Shown: positions 9,285 to 18,518 of the stretch, piece after piece
Layout of the letters: every line of letters starts with the position of its first letter
Numbering within the stretch: the first letter of the stretch is position 1
From: Bog-532 sp963742865
GTDB lineage: Bacteria > Actinomycetota > Actinomycetes > Streptosporangiales > Streptosporangiaceae
Assembly: GCA_963742865.1 (NCBI GenBank)
Contig: CAVUNW010000050.1
Coordinates: forward strand, 1-64,000
Direction of reading: 5' to 3'
Length of the DNA: 64,000 nt
Program-made: the position numbers and the translations under genes
The notes under the pieces: generated by a model
The model's input: the letters and a program-made list of their open reading frames with translations, nothing else
Database searches by the model: none
What the model was told of the DNA's origin: nothing

Positions 9285-9295
9285 GTTCACTGAAC
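9285..9295. promoter_or_regulatory. Predicted HxlR operator 3 (upstream of MFS gene)
   Basis: GTTCACTGAAC has perfect 5-bp arms around a single base. It is followed by TAGCGACG, close to the TAGCGGCG that follows operator 1. It lies 21 bp before the MFS start codon, almost the same spacing as operator 1 to the regulator start. Confidence 0.55.
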
Positions 9296-9316
9296 TAGCG
9301 ACGGGCGGGAGCGCTC

Positions 9317-10726
9317 ATGACCGCGACGGCCGGCGACGCCCAGCGCCAGCAGGAGGCCCTGGGCGAGCAGGGCTACCCGCACCGCTGGCGGATCCTGGCC
9401 GTGCTGGCCTCGGTCGCCTTCATGGCGCAACTCGACCTGTTCATCGTCAACATCGCGGTGCCGGCGATCGGCCGGTCGTTCGGCGGGGCCGCGCCTGTCC
9501 GGCCTGTCGTGGGTACTCAACGCCTACGCGATCGTCTTCGCCGCGCTGCTGGTGCCGGCCGGGCGGCTCGCGGACCACTTCGGGCGGCGCCGGTTCCTGC
9601 TCGCGGGCGTCGCCATCTTCGCCCTGGCCTCGGCCGCGTGCGCATGTCCCCGTCGCTGGGCGTCCTGGTCGCGGCCCGGGCGGTGCAGGCCGTCGGCGCC
9701 GCGCTGATCGTGCCCACCTCGCTGGGCCTGCTCTACCCGTCGTTCCCGCGCCGCCAGCACGCGACGGTGGTGGGCATCTGGGCCGGCGTGGCCGCCGTCG
9801 CCGGCTCGTCCGGACCACCGGTCGGCGGCCTGCTGGCGGGGTTCGACTGGCGCTGGATCTTCGTGATCAACGTGCCCATCGGCGCGGCCACGCTGATCGC
9901 GGGCTGGCGCCTGCTGCCCGAGGTCCGCGCGGAGAAGGGCGCCCGGCTGCCCGACGGGCTGTCCGCGGTGCTGCTGCTGGCCGCGGTGACGCTGCTGATC
10001 CTGGCCACCGTGCAGGGCCCGGTGTGGGGCTGGGCGGACCCGCGCACCGCGGCACTGCTCGCCGCCGCGCTGATCGCCATCGGCCTGACCGTGGCCCGGA
10101 CACTGCGGCACCCGCACGCGCTCATCGAGAAGGCCCTGTTCGCCGGCCGGCCGTTCACCTTCGCCTCGATCGCGCTGTTCCTCTTCTTCATCGGCTTTGC
10201 CATATTCCTGCTGACCATGGCGCTGTTCCTGCAGGGCCAGTGGCACTACAGCGCGGTCGCGCGGGACTGGCCATCATGCCGGGACCGGCCACGGCCGCGG
10301 TGTTCGCCGTCAACGCCGGGCGGATCTCCCGCCGGTTCGGCCCGGTCTGCCGGCCGTGACCGGCACCTCCCTCATGGCGGTCTCCGCCGCCTGCTGGATC
10401 ATCTCGACCGGGTCCACCCGTCCTACGCCACCGCCATCCTGCCCGGCATGCTCGTCGCCGGCGCTTCGGCCGGGCTGACGCAGGCGCCGCTGTTCGCCGC
10501 GGCGGGCACCCTCCCGCCGGAGCGCGCGACCACCGGCAGCGCGGTGCTGAACATGGCCCGGCAGGTCGGCAGCGCGGTCGGGGTGGCCGTCGTCGTCGTG
10601 ATCCTCGGCCCGGCCGCACGGCCCACGGTCACCGATTTCCACCGCGCGTGGGGAGCCGAGGTGGCCGCCGGAGTCCTGGCCGCGCTGGCGGCGGCGGCCG
10701 CCGGACGGCGCCGGCGCGCAGGCTAG
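9317..10726 (+). pseudogene. DHA2-type MFS multidrug exporter with frameshifts
   Basis: ATG 9317 opens a 14-TM exporter of about 470 residues: RWRILAVLASVAFMAQLDLFIVNIAVPAIG, then out of frame LSWVLNAYAIVFAALLVPAGRLADHFGRRR (motif A), then back in frame VLVAARAVQAVGAALIVPTSLGLL, GPPVGGLLAGFDWRWIFVINVPIG (motif C), and helices to LFLQGQWHYSA. Further shifts surround GPATAAVFAVNAGRISRRFGPV, and the end PLFAAAGTLPPERATTGSAVLNMARQVGSAVGVAVVV is in frame. At least four indels are needed. The TAG stop at 10724-10726 lies within the CTAG target of the IS701-like element that follows. Operators upstream tie it to the HxlR regulator. Confidence 0.78.
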
Positions 10727-12226
10727 TAGTACATTGTTAAGTCACGTCGGCGTGTCTCCCAGGCTGCCGCGGTTGTTTGTACTGTCATGCTGGGATGACC
10801 CCTCAGGAGATGGCGGAGGTCCGGCCCCGGCTGGTGGCGTTCGCTGCGGAGATGCTCGGCGGGCTGCCGCGTAAGGATCAGCGGGTGGCCGGTGAGCTGT
10901 ATGTGCGCGGGCTGCTGACCGATGGGCGGCGGAAGTCGATGCAGCCGATGGCGGCGCGGCTGGGGACAGACCATCAGCGGCTGCAGCAGTTCATCACGTC
11001 CTCCACGTGGGACTATGTGGCGGTGCGGCGGAATGTCGCGCGGTGGTTCGCGGCCAGCCAGCCGGTGGAGGCGCTGGTGATCGACGACACCGGGTTCGCT
11101 AAGGACGGGACCGCGTTGCCGTGCGTGGCCCGGCAGTATTCCGGCACGCTGGGCAAGGTCGGCAACTGCCAGATCGGGGTGAGCGTGCACCTGGTGAACG
11201 AGCGGGCCTCGTGCGCGGCGGACTGGCGGCTGTTCTGCCCGGAAAGCTGGGATGACGCCGGGCTGGACGACCCGGCAGCGGCGGCCTGGGCCCGGCGGCG
11301 CCGCGAGCGGGCGGGCATCCCCGATGAGGTGCGCCATCGCGAGAAGTGGCGGCTGGCGCTGGAGATGATCGATGAGATGACCGGGGACGGCGGCTGGGGG
11401 GTGCTGGAGCAGATCACCGCGGGCGGCGGCGCCCGGCCGGTGGCGGTGGCCGATGATGGCTATGGCGACAACACCACCTTCCGGCTGGAACTGGCCGATC
11501 GGGGCTGGCGGTACGTGCTGGCTGTCAAGGGCACCACCAGCGCGTATGCCGGCGATGCGGAGCCGGTGACACCGGCCCGGCGCGGCGGGCCGGGCCGCCC
11601 GCCCAGGGCCGCCTATCCTGGGCCGCCGGTGAATCTGCGCCAGCTCGCGATCGCCCACGCGGATGAGGTCCGCCCGGTGACCTGGCGGCAGGGCACCAAG
11701 GCCACCCCAGGCAACCCCGCCGCCTCGATGACCAGCCAGTTCCTGGCCCTCCGGGTCCGCCCGGCCAACCGGGACAGCCCCCGCGCGCCCGACGGCAGCC
11801 TGCCGGGCTGCTGGCTGCTGGCCGAATGGCCCCCCCAAGCCGATGAGCCCACCGATTACTGGCTGTCCACCCTGCCCGCCGATACCCCCATTGAAGAACT
11901 CGTCCGGCTCGCCAAGATCCGCTGGCGGATCGAGCACGACTACCGCGAGCTGAAAACCGGCCTGGGCCTGGGCCATTTCGAGGGCCGCTCGTTCACCGGC
12001 TGGCACCGCCACGTCACCCTCGCCGCCCTCGCCCAGGCCTTCTGCACCATGATCAGAACAGACCCAAAAGTCCCTGCGCCGGGATGACCCTCTACCAGGT
12101 CCTGCACGAACTGGCAGATCGTGCTCGCCGTCATCCTCGGCGCCTGCCCCCTGTGCCGCCAGCCCCTCACGCTGGATCGCCTCGCCGCGGCCCTCGCCGG
12201 GACCTAGCAGACTTAACAAAGTACTA
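10727..12226 (+). mobile_element. IS701-like insertion sequence
   Basis: The 1.5-kb element is bounded by 17-bp imperfect terminal inverted repeats, TAGTACATTGTTAAGTC at the left and the complement of TAGTACTTTGTTAAGTC at the right (16 of 17 match). It is flanked by direct CTAG copies at 10723-10726 and 12227-12230, consistent with a 4-bp target duplication. It holds a single transposase gene on the plus strand. The left target copy provides the last codon of the upstream MFS gene. Confidence 0.88.
10795..12207 (+). CDS. IS701-family transposase, late frameshift
   Basis: ATG 10795 is preferred over the TTG 18 bases earlier. The protein reads MTPQEMAEVRPRLVAFAAEML, then the IS701 block VEALVIDDTGFAKDGTALPCVARQYSGTLGKVGNCQIGVSVH (first catalytic Asp), PVAVADDGYGDNTTFRLEL (second Asp) and LVRLAKIRWRIEHDYRELKTGLGLGHFEGR (catalytic Glu in the YRELK motif). 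The continuous frame ends early at 12087 after RTDPKVPAPG. One base over, the family's C-terminus LYQVLHELADRARRHPRR-like and CPLCRQPLTLDRLAAAL continues to TAG 12207. DDE residues are complete, but the tail is frameshifted, so activity is uncertain. Confidence 0.85.
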
Positions 12227-12324
12227 CTAGTGCTCTGGGGGCGGCAGCGGTCCGGACCTGAATCCAGGAAAAGCCCAGCTCAGGGCACCTTTTGAGCGTT
12301 CTTGTTTAAAAAGCGTGAAAATCC

Positions 12325-12381
12325 TTGACGATCCGTTTCCCGGGGGTTAAGTTACGCTAAAAATTAAGCCTTGAATCAAGG
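12325..12381 (+). promoter_or_regulatory. Candidate promoter and operator of the interrupted glucanase gene
   Basis: TTGACG at 12325-12330 is followed after 17 bp by TAAGTT at 12348-12353, a reasonable sigma-70-type pair in an AT-richer patch. Sixteen bases further, CCTTGAATCAAGG (12369-12381) is an inverted repeat with 5-bp arms around AAT, which could bind a repressor. The glucanase ATG is 140 bp downstream. The remaining bases between the IS701-like element and this gene show nothing else. Confidence 0.4.
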
Positions 12382-12730
12382 TTCCCTCATCTCTCGAGTT
12401 CGCGCTCGATCGCATATATGCACGTGCCGCACGGCCTACCAATCCGCTCGGGAGATGCGATGGCGCAGTCCGCTGGTGCCCGCCCACCCGGCTGGATGCT
12501 GGCCATCCCGAAAGGATCGTCATGAGGCTCATCCCGCAAACCGCGACGTGGCGGCGTTCCCGCTATCGTCTGCTGAGACCGTGGTCGCCGCGCTCGCGCT
12601 GGCCGCCGCCTTCGCCGGCGGCACCGCCGGCACCAGGATCGGCCCGGCCTCGGCTCGCGACGCCGCGTCCACCGCCACCCTGCTGTCGCAGGGGAAGACC
12701 GCAACCGCGTCGTCGGTAGAGAACTCCTAG

Positions 12731-14451
12731 AGCGCCGGTCAAGTAGTGGGGTCGGGTTTCGTCGCGATGCTGGTTGCAGTCGGCGCGTGTGCTAATTCCC
12801 TGTTCGTAGCGGGTGGTGAAGCAGTTGGCTACGATCAGGGAGGAAGTGCGGTGCGTCCTGTTGTGTGGCGGCCGCCGGTGGAGCCGTCGCCGGCGGAGCA
12901 GGCGGTGATCAAGGCGGTGCGGCGGGCGAAGCTGTTCGTGTTCTTGCGCTAGCATCGTCATGAGCTGTTTGACGAGCAGTTCCAGGCCAGAGCTGGCGGA
13001 GACCTATGGGGACAGCCCGAAGGGCCAGCCGCCGGTGCCGCCGGCTCGGCTGGCGCTGGCGACGATCCTGCAGGCCTATACCGGGGTCAGCGACGATGAG
13101 GTGATCGAGGCGACGGTGATGGACCGGCGCTGGCAGCTGGTGCTGGACTGCATGGGTGCGGAAGAGCCGCCGTTTGCCAAGGGGACCCTGGTGGGATTCC
13201 GTAAGCGGCTGATCGAGCACAACCTGGACCGGCGGCTGATAGAGCGCACGGTGGAGCTGGCCGCGCCGACCGGCGGGTTTCGGCGCACGGGCGCTGCGGG
13301 CGGCGCTGGACTCCAGCCCCTTGTGGGGGGCGGGCCGGGTGGAGGACACCTTTAACTTGATGGGACACGCCTTGCGCAAGGCCCTGGGCGTGATCGCGGT
13401 GCTGCAGGGGCGGGGGCAGGCCGCAGGGACCGCGGTGGTGGCGGCGCAGGCGGGGGTGCCGCAGCTGGCCGCCTCCAGCCTGAAGGCCGCGCTGGACGCG
13501 GGACTGGGACGATCCGGCTGCCCGGGAGGAGGCTCTGGCCCAGGTGCTGGGCTTCCTGGGCCAGGTTGAGTCCTTCGTGGCCGGCTATGCCGGCGACGCA
13601 GGCCGCGGCCGGGGCGGTCGCGGTGGCCCGCCAGGTCCGCGACCAGGACGTGGACCTGACCGGCCCGGCGCCGGCGCTGCGCCGCGGCGTGGCCAAAGAC
13701 CGGCGGATCAGCGTGGAAGACGCGGACATGCGGCACGGCCGCAAGTCCCGCTCGGTCCTGTTCGATGGGTATAAGCGGCACGTGCTGCGCGACCTGGACA
13801 CCGGGCTGATCCCCGCGGTCGGGATCACGGCCGCCAACGTGCCCGAGGCGGCGGTCACCGGCGACATCGAGACCGACCTGGAGGCCGCCGGGCAGACCCT
13901 GGCCGAGCTGCACATCGACCGGGCCTACCTGTCCTCTGCCCTGGTCCGCGACCGCGGGCCGGACCTGGCGATCTTCTGCAAGGCCTGGCGGGTGCGCAAC
14001 GCCTCTGGCCGGTTCGCCAAGGACCAGTTCAGCCTCGACTTCGCCGCCGGGCAGCTGACCTGCCCGGCCGGGGTGGCCATGCCGTTCGGGCCCGGCAAGA
14101 CCGTCCGCTTCCCGAAAGACACCTGCGCCGCGTGCCCGCTGCGGGCCCGCTGCACCGCGAGCCCGGCCGGGCGCAGCGTATCCATCCACCCCGACGAGGC
14201 GCTGCTGGCCGAGCTGCGCCGCCGCCAGCAGACCCCGGCCGGGCGCGCGAAGCTCCGCGAACGCACCCAGGTCGAGCACGCCCTCGCGCATGTCGGGCAC
14301 TGGCAGGGCCGCCGCGCCCGCTACCGCGGCACCCGCAAGAACCTATTCGACCTGCGCCGCGTCGCCGTGGTCCACAACCTCCACGTCATCGCCCGCCAGC
14401 CGGCCACCGACAGTTACCAGGAAGCCGCCTGACGGCTACCTGACCGACGCT
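12731..14451 (+). mobile_element. IS1182-like insertion sequence inside the GH64 gene
   Basis: The 1.7-kb element has imperfect terminal inverted repeats: AGCGCCGGTCAAGTAG at the left against AGCGTCGGTCAGGTAG read inward from the right (14 of 16 match). CTAG flanks it at 12727-12730 and 14452-14455. Removing the element and one CTAG rejoins the two halves of the carbohydrate-binding domain with the family spacing preserved, though the rejoined codon is TAG. The internal transposase gene is broken. Confidence 0.85.
12851..14432 (+). pseudogene. IS1182-family transposase, inactivated
   Basis: GTG 12851 follows AGGGAGGA and opens RPVVWRPPVEPSPAEQAVIKAVRR, the usual IS1182 N-terminus. An in-frame TAG at 12950-12952 follows FVFLR, after which HRHELFDEQFQ continues in frame. 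Shifts near 12990, 13285, 13510 and 13600 separate ELAETYGDSPKGQPPVPPARLALATILQ, WGAGRVEDTFNLMGHALRKALGV and the long DDE half (KDRRISVEDADMRHGRKSRSVLFDGYKRHV, then DTCAACPLRARCT and RTQVEHALAHVGHWQGRRARYRGTRKN to TGA 14432). With a nonsense codon and several shifts the element cannot move on its own. Confidence 0.82.
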
Positions 14452-15709
14452 CTAGTTCCCGGCCTCCGCCGCCGTCGACGGCAATACGGGCACCCGGTGG
14501 TCCAGTGCGTTCAGCGACCCGCAGTGGCTGGAGGTCGACCTCGGCAGCAGTGCGTCGATCAGCCAGGTCGTGCTGTACTGGGAAGCCGCCTACGCCAAGG
14601 CGTTCCAGATCCAGACCTCGCCCGACGGGGCGAACTGGACCACCATCTACTCCACCACCACCGGCACGGGCGGCACGCAGACCCTGAGCGTGACCGGCAC
14701 CGGCCGCTACGTGCGGATGTACGGCACCACCCGGGCCACCCCCTACGGGTACAGCCTGTGGGAGTTCGGCGTGTACACCACGACCGGCGGGACCGGCGGT
14801 GGCGGTGGCGGCGGATCGGGTGCCGCCGCCCGCTCGTTCTGGGGCAACACCGGCGCGATCCCGGCGGCGACCCACGTACTCGAGTCGCATCGTGAACCAG
14901 ACCAACGGCCAGTACCCCGACAGCCAGGTCTACTGGAGCTTCAACGGGCAGGACGAGTCCATCGCCCAGCAGCCCTACATCGACATGCCCGCCAACTCGG
15001 CCGGGCGGATGTACTTCTACCTCGGCTCGCCGAACAGCAGTACTACGACTTCATCGAGTTCACCGTCGGCGCGTCGTCGATCAACGTGGACACCACCCGC
15101 GTGGACCGGTTCGGGCTCAAGCTCGCCCTGCTGCTGCACGGCCACGACGGCTCCAACCAGGAGGTCGGCGAGAACTACGCCACCTTCCAGGAGAGCCGCT
15201 CGGCGACCTTCGGCCGGTTCCAGAACTCCGTGCCGGCCGAATTCAAGGAACTGGCCACCGACCAGGCGCCCTACGGTATCCCGTCACCTGGCAACGACCC
15301 GGCGTTCCAGCCGGGCGGCGCGTACGCGAACTACTACAACAGCTACGCGGCCTCGGTCGGCGACACCTCCGACACGACCGCGCAGATCTTCGGCTGCGGC
15401 GGCACGCTGGCCGCCAATCCAACGCTGTGCGCCGGCCTCAACCGGCACGTCGCGCAGCTGCCCGGCAGCCCAGCAGACCAACCCGGCCAACTTCTACCAG
15501 GCCGCGCCAGCGAACTACTACGCGCAGTTCTGGCACGCCAGACGCCATCAACGGCCTGCAGTACGGCTTCCCCTACGACGACGACGCCGGGCAGTCCTCG
15601 GACATCTCGGTGACCAACCCGCAGTACATGGTCGTCGCCGTCGGCTGGTAACGGCTTTGCCGCGCACGGCAACGTAACGACCAGCACATTGACGTTTTCT
15701 CAACGACTT

Positions 15710-16534
15710 TCACGTGATCATCTTGTGCTCGAATAGCACCAGGACGAATGCGGCGCGGGCGATGAGGCCGATCCTGCCGGGGCTGGCGGTGACGTGCTGG
15801 AGCGTTTTCCACCGCTGGGTCAGCAGCGCGAAGCCGCGCTCACCCAGGCAGCGCACCGAGCGGATCAGCGCGTTCCGGGCCCGGGTATCAATATCGAGCT
15901 TCTTGACCCCGGCGGGCTTCTTCACCGGGATGTGGACGCCGTGACCTGCGCCTTCGTACCCGGGATCGGCCAGCACCGGCATCGCCTCCAGGAACGGCCG
16001 CAGCACGCCCAGGACATTCTCCCGGGCCGCGGCCAGGTCATGCACATTGCCCGGCAGCACATCGGAGACCCACAGCGGGATCCCGGACGGGTAGAACAGC
16101 GCCTGGATGTTCCCGCCGAAATCATGGGTCTTCCCCGCATACCACAAATCGATCGTCTTCCCCTTGCGGCTCGTGGTTTTCTCCCGGCACCGGTCGGCGT
16201 CCACGATCTTGCCGTCCAGGATCAGGTACGGAGTGCCCTCCGCCAGCGCCCGCTCCAGCTGCTCCTGCAGGCCCGGCGCGCGGGCCGCCAGCACCTCGAT
16301 CACCTCATCCAGGTAGCGGTACGCGGTGGACTGCGGCAGCCCGAACCCGCGGCCCAGCCGCGGGATGTCGCCCTTGTCCCGGAACCAGGCCAGGGCGAAC
16401 ACCGCCTGCTGATAGCAGCCCAGCCTGCGGGTTCCCCTCCGCGTGCCGATCTCGCGCCGGTGCTCAGCGAGCAGGCGGGAAACGAACCAGATCAGCTCCC
16501 TGGGCACGTCGAGCATGACACGATAGGAGACCAC
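15710..16534 (-). CDS. IS5-type transposase (HTH_Tnp_4 / DDE_Tnp_4)
   Basis: The intact 274-residue protein contains an N-terminal helix-turn-helix (LGRGFGLPQSTAYRYLDEVIEVLAA) and a DDE nuclease core: YLILDGKIVDADRC, then KGKTIDLWYAGKTHDFGGNIQALF with PLWVSDVLPGNVHDLAAARE, and PVLADPGYEGAGHGVHIPVKKP. This is the usual layout of small IS5-type transposases. It lies 58 bp past the glucanase stop on the opposite strand. I could not identify terminal inverted repeats or a target duplication with confidence, so the element's ends are not given. No frame damage is present. Confidence 0.82.
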   Translation of the reverse strand: MVSYRVMLDVPRELIWFVSRLLAEHRREIGTRRGTRRLGCYQQAVFALAWFRDKGDIPRLGRGFGLPQSTAYRYLDEVIEVLAARAPGLQEQLERALAEGTPYLILDGKIVDADRCREKTTSRKGKTIDLWYAGKTHDFGGNIQALFYPSGIPLWVSDVLPGNVHDLAAARENVLGVLRPFLEAMPVLADPGYEGAGHGVHIPVKKPAGVKKLDIDTRARNALIRSVRCLGERGFALLTQRWKTLQHVTASPGRIGLIARAAFVLVLFEHKMIT

Positions 16535-16689
16535 GCGGAGCCTCTCCCGGTAGCGGGTTGTTCTTTGGCGAGACTTCTTGAACCGGGGCTCCGCGCCTCC
16601 CCGGTGATCTCCGCGAATGTCCGCGTGTCTGCCCGCACGTTTGTGACATCACGTTTGCCCGATTCGCGCTTGCTGGGGAAAACGCATTG

Positions 16690-16721
16690 GTGAGCGCGGC
16701 GGCACTAGCCGCCGCGCTCAC
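16690..16721. terminator. Perfect 14-bp hairpin
   Basis: GTGAGCGCGGCGGC, loop ACTA, then GCCGCCGCGCTCAC form a perfect stem. There is no U tract, as is common for actinobacterial terminators. It lies in the 326-bp gap between the IS5-type transposase and the alcohol dehydrogenase gene; the rest of that gap shows no gene. It could be a terminator or an IS-associated structure. Confidence 0.55.
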
Positions 16722-16860
16722 CGCCATACTGCCGTGCGGCTTTCGTATACGCCGTTTCATAATGAAACAGTTATGTTCACGCTTCGTGTCTAGCGTTGCC
16801 GTCATCGGGCCGATTTGCTCCGGACCGATATGAGGCGATGTACAGCCAATGGAGGCGGCG

Positions 16861-17905
16861 ATGAAGGCACTGGTTTATCAGGGACCTGGGAAAAAGGAAT
16901 GGAAGGACGTTCCGGACGCCGCGATCCAGGAACCGACGGACGTGATCGTAAAGGTGGACACGACCACGATCTGCGGCACTGACCTGCACATTCTTCACGG
17001 CGACGTGCCGCGGTGACCGAGGGCCGCATCCTCGGGCACGAAGCCGTCGGCACCGTGACCGCGGTCGGCGACGCCGTCAAGGGCTTCAGCGTCGGGGACC
17101 GGGTCCTCGTCCGGCCATCACGAAGTGCGGGCGCTGCGAGTACTGCCAGCGCGGCATGCCGTCGCACTGCCAGACCGTGGGCGGGATCGGCTGGATCTTC
17201 GGTCACTTGATCGACGGGACGCAGGCCGAGTCGGTGCGGGTCCCCTACGCCGACACCTCGCTGTATGCGGTACCGGCCGGCGTCACCAATGAGCAGGCCA
17301 TCTTCCTCGCGGACTCCCTGCCGACCGGATACGAGGTCGGCGTGCTCGCCGGGCAGGTACGGCCGGGCGACACCGTTGCCGTGGTCGGAGCCGGGGCCGT
17401 CGGCCTGTCGGCCATCCTGACCACGGGCCTGTGGGGCGCATCCAAGGTCATCGCGGTCGACACGAACAAGTTCCGGCTCGGCACGGCCCTGGACTTCGGG
17501 GCCACGGATGTCGTCGAGGCGGGCCCGAACACCAGGCAGGACGTCCTCGCGCTCACCGACGGCCTCGGCGTCGACGTCGCCATCGAGGCCGTCGGTTACC
17601 CCGAGACGCTGCAGACGACGGCCTCCCTGGTCCGGCCGGGCGGGACGATCGCCAACATCGGCGTGCACGGGGTACCGGTGGAACTGCCGATGCATGAGAT
17701 GTGGATCCAGAACATCACCCTGACCATGGGGCTGGTCGACACGGTGTCCATCCCGACCCTGCTCAAGATGGTCGCCAGCGGGCGGATCCCGGCCGAGAAG
17801 ATGGGCACGCACACGTTCACGTTCGGCCAGATGGACCAGGCGTACGACGTGTTCTCCAACGCCGCGGCCAACTCGGCGCTGAAGGTCATCATCACGCCGG
17901 CCTGA
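16861..17905 (+). pseudogene. Zinc-dependent alcohol dehydrogenase, two frameshifts
   Basis: ATG 16861 follows GGAGG by eight bases. The protein begins MKALVYQGPGKKEWKDVPDA and contains TTTICGTDLHIL (catalytic Cys) in the first frame. After a shift near 17012 come RILGHEAVGTVTAVGDAV (catalytic His) and VLV. A second shift near 17115 precedes the structural-zinc segment KCGRCEYCQRGMPSHC and the NAD-binding VAVVGAGAVGLSAIL. The remainder to HTFTFGQMDQAYDVFSNAA is intact. The total, about 345 residues, equals the family norm, so only two single-base indels separate it from a normal medium-chain dehydrogenase. The substrate alcohol is not predictable. Confidence 0.82.
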
Positions 17906-17921
17906 CCCGCGGGTCCCGCCC

Positions 17922-17959
17922 GCTCTGTGGCCCGGCGCGCGACGGCCGGGCCACAGAGC
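17922..17959. terminator. Bidirectional terminator hairpin
   Basis: GCTCTGTGGCCCGGC and GCCGGGCCACAGAGC pair perfectly over 15 bp around an 8-base loop. The hairpin sits between the converging alcohol dehydrogenase and SDR genes, where a shared terminator is expected. Confidence 0.75.
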
Positions 17960-17989
17960 CAGTACGCCTGGATGTCACCCGGGACCGGA

Positions 17990-18435
17990 TCAGATGACCT
18001 TGAGGTTGCCGCCGTCGATCGTGAACTGGGCGCCGGTCAGATAGGAGGCGTGGTCAGAGACCGGACCGCGGACAGCAGATTCGTGCTCAGCGCCTGTAGC
18101 CAGTCCTCATCAGTGAGCCCGAGCACGCCCCCGGGGCGCGAGAACGAGGCGCCGATGTTGTGGACGATGATGTCCACGCCACCGAATTGGTCCAGCGCGT
18201 AACCGGCGATCGCCTCAGCGCCTTCCGGGATGCTGGCGTCGGCCTGGATGAACGGCCCGCTGAGCATTTCATCGGCACCAGACCGGCCTTCAGGAGCGGA
18301 CCGGGCGGTGGTCAGGACGGTCGCCCCCGCCCGGCCCAGGGCCGCCGTAATGGCCTCGCCGATTCCCCGGGTCCCTCCGGTCACCAGGGCTCGCCGGCCG
18401 TCGAGGCTGATCGTGAACATGGTTTCTTTTCCCAT
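17990..18435 (-). pseudogene. SDR oxidoreductase lacking its catalytic centre
   Basis: The frame begins ISLDGRRALVTGGTRGIGEAITAALGRAGATVLTTAR with an intact NAD(P) motif and reads through GGVDIIVHNIGASFSRPGGVLGLTDEDWLQALSTNLLSAVR. The next conserved sequence, one frame over, is DHASYLTGAQFTIDGGNLKVI, the SDR C-terminus, with TGA at 17990. The approximately 100 residues between, which include the catalytic Ser and YxxxK, are absent. It is therefore an internally deleted classical SDR, not a simple frameshift, and cannot be catalytic. Two in-frame ATG codons (18420 and 18435) could serve as the start. Confidence 0.75.
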
Positions 18436-18518
18436 GACGTCACCCTCTGGCCTCCCCCAACAGGAGAGTCAAACGTTGGCGGCCGTCTGCCTGATCTGAC
18501 GGGGCCCCCGAGCGCGGG

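Larger units (their letters stand above)
12522..15651 (+). pseudogene. Secreted GH64 beta-1,3-glucanase with F5/8-type C domain, split by an IS element
   Basis: The 5' part (12522-12730) encodes WRRSRYRLL, a hydrophobic signal core VVAALALAAAFAGGTAG (one frame over, shift near 12575), and LLSQGKTATASSVENS, the start of an F5/8-type C (CBM32-like) carbohydrate-binding domain. After the IS1182-like element the domain resumes exactly: FPASAAVDGNTGTRWSSAFSDPQWLEVDLG, then a GGTGGGGGGG linker, then a GH64 catalytic domain (IVNQTNGQYPDSQVYWSFNGQD, DRFGLKLALLLHG, YNSYAASVGDTSDTTAQIFGCGGTL, INGLQYGFPYDDDAGQSSDISVTNPQYMVVAVGW). Additional shifts lie near 14875, 15035, 15470 and 15545. Relatives cleave laminarin or fungal glucan outside the cell. 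Confidence 0.85.

Noticed and set aside
12727..12952. In-frame TAG codons in the glucanase junction and in the IS1182 transposase as possible stop-codon recoding
   Set aside because: Both lie in broken, IS-associated sequence with additional frameshifts, and intact genes in the window use TAG normally as a stop.
15652..16600. Terminal inverted repeats of the IS5-type element
   Set aside because: The best candidate pairs near 15690 and 16570 match in only about half of positions, so no ends are claimed.
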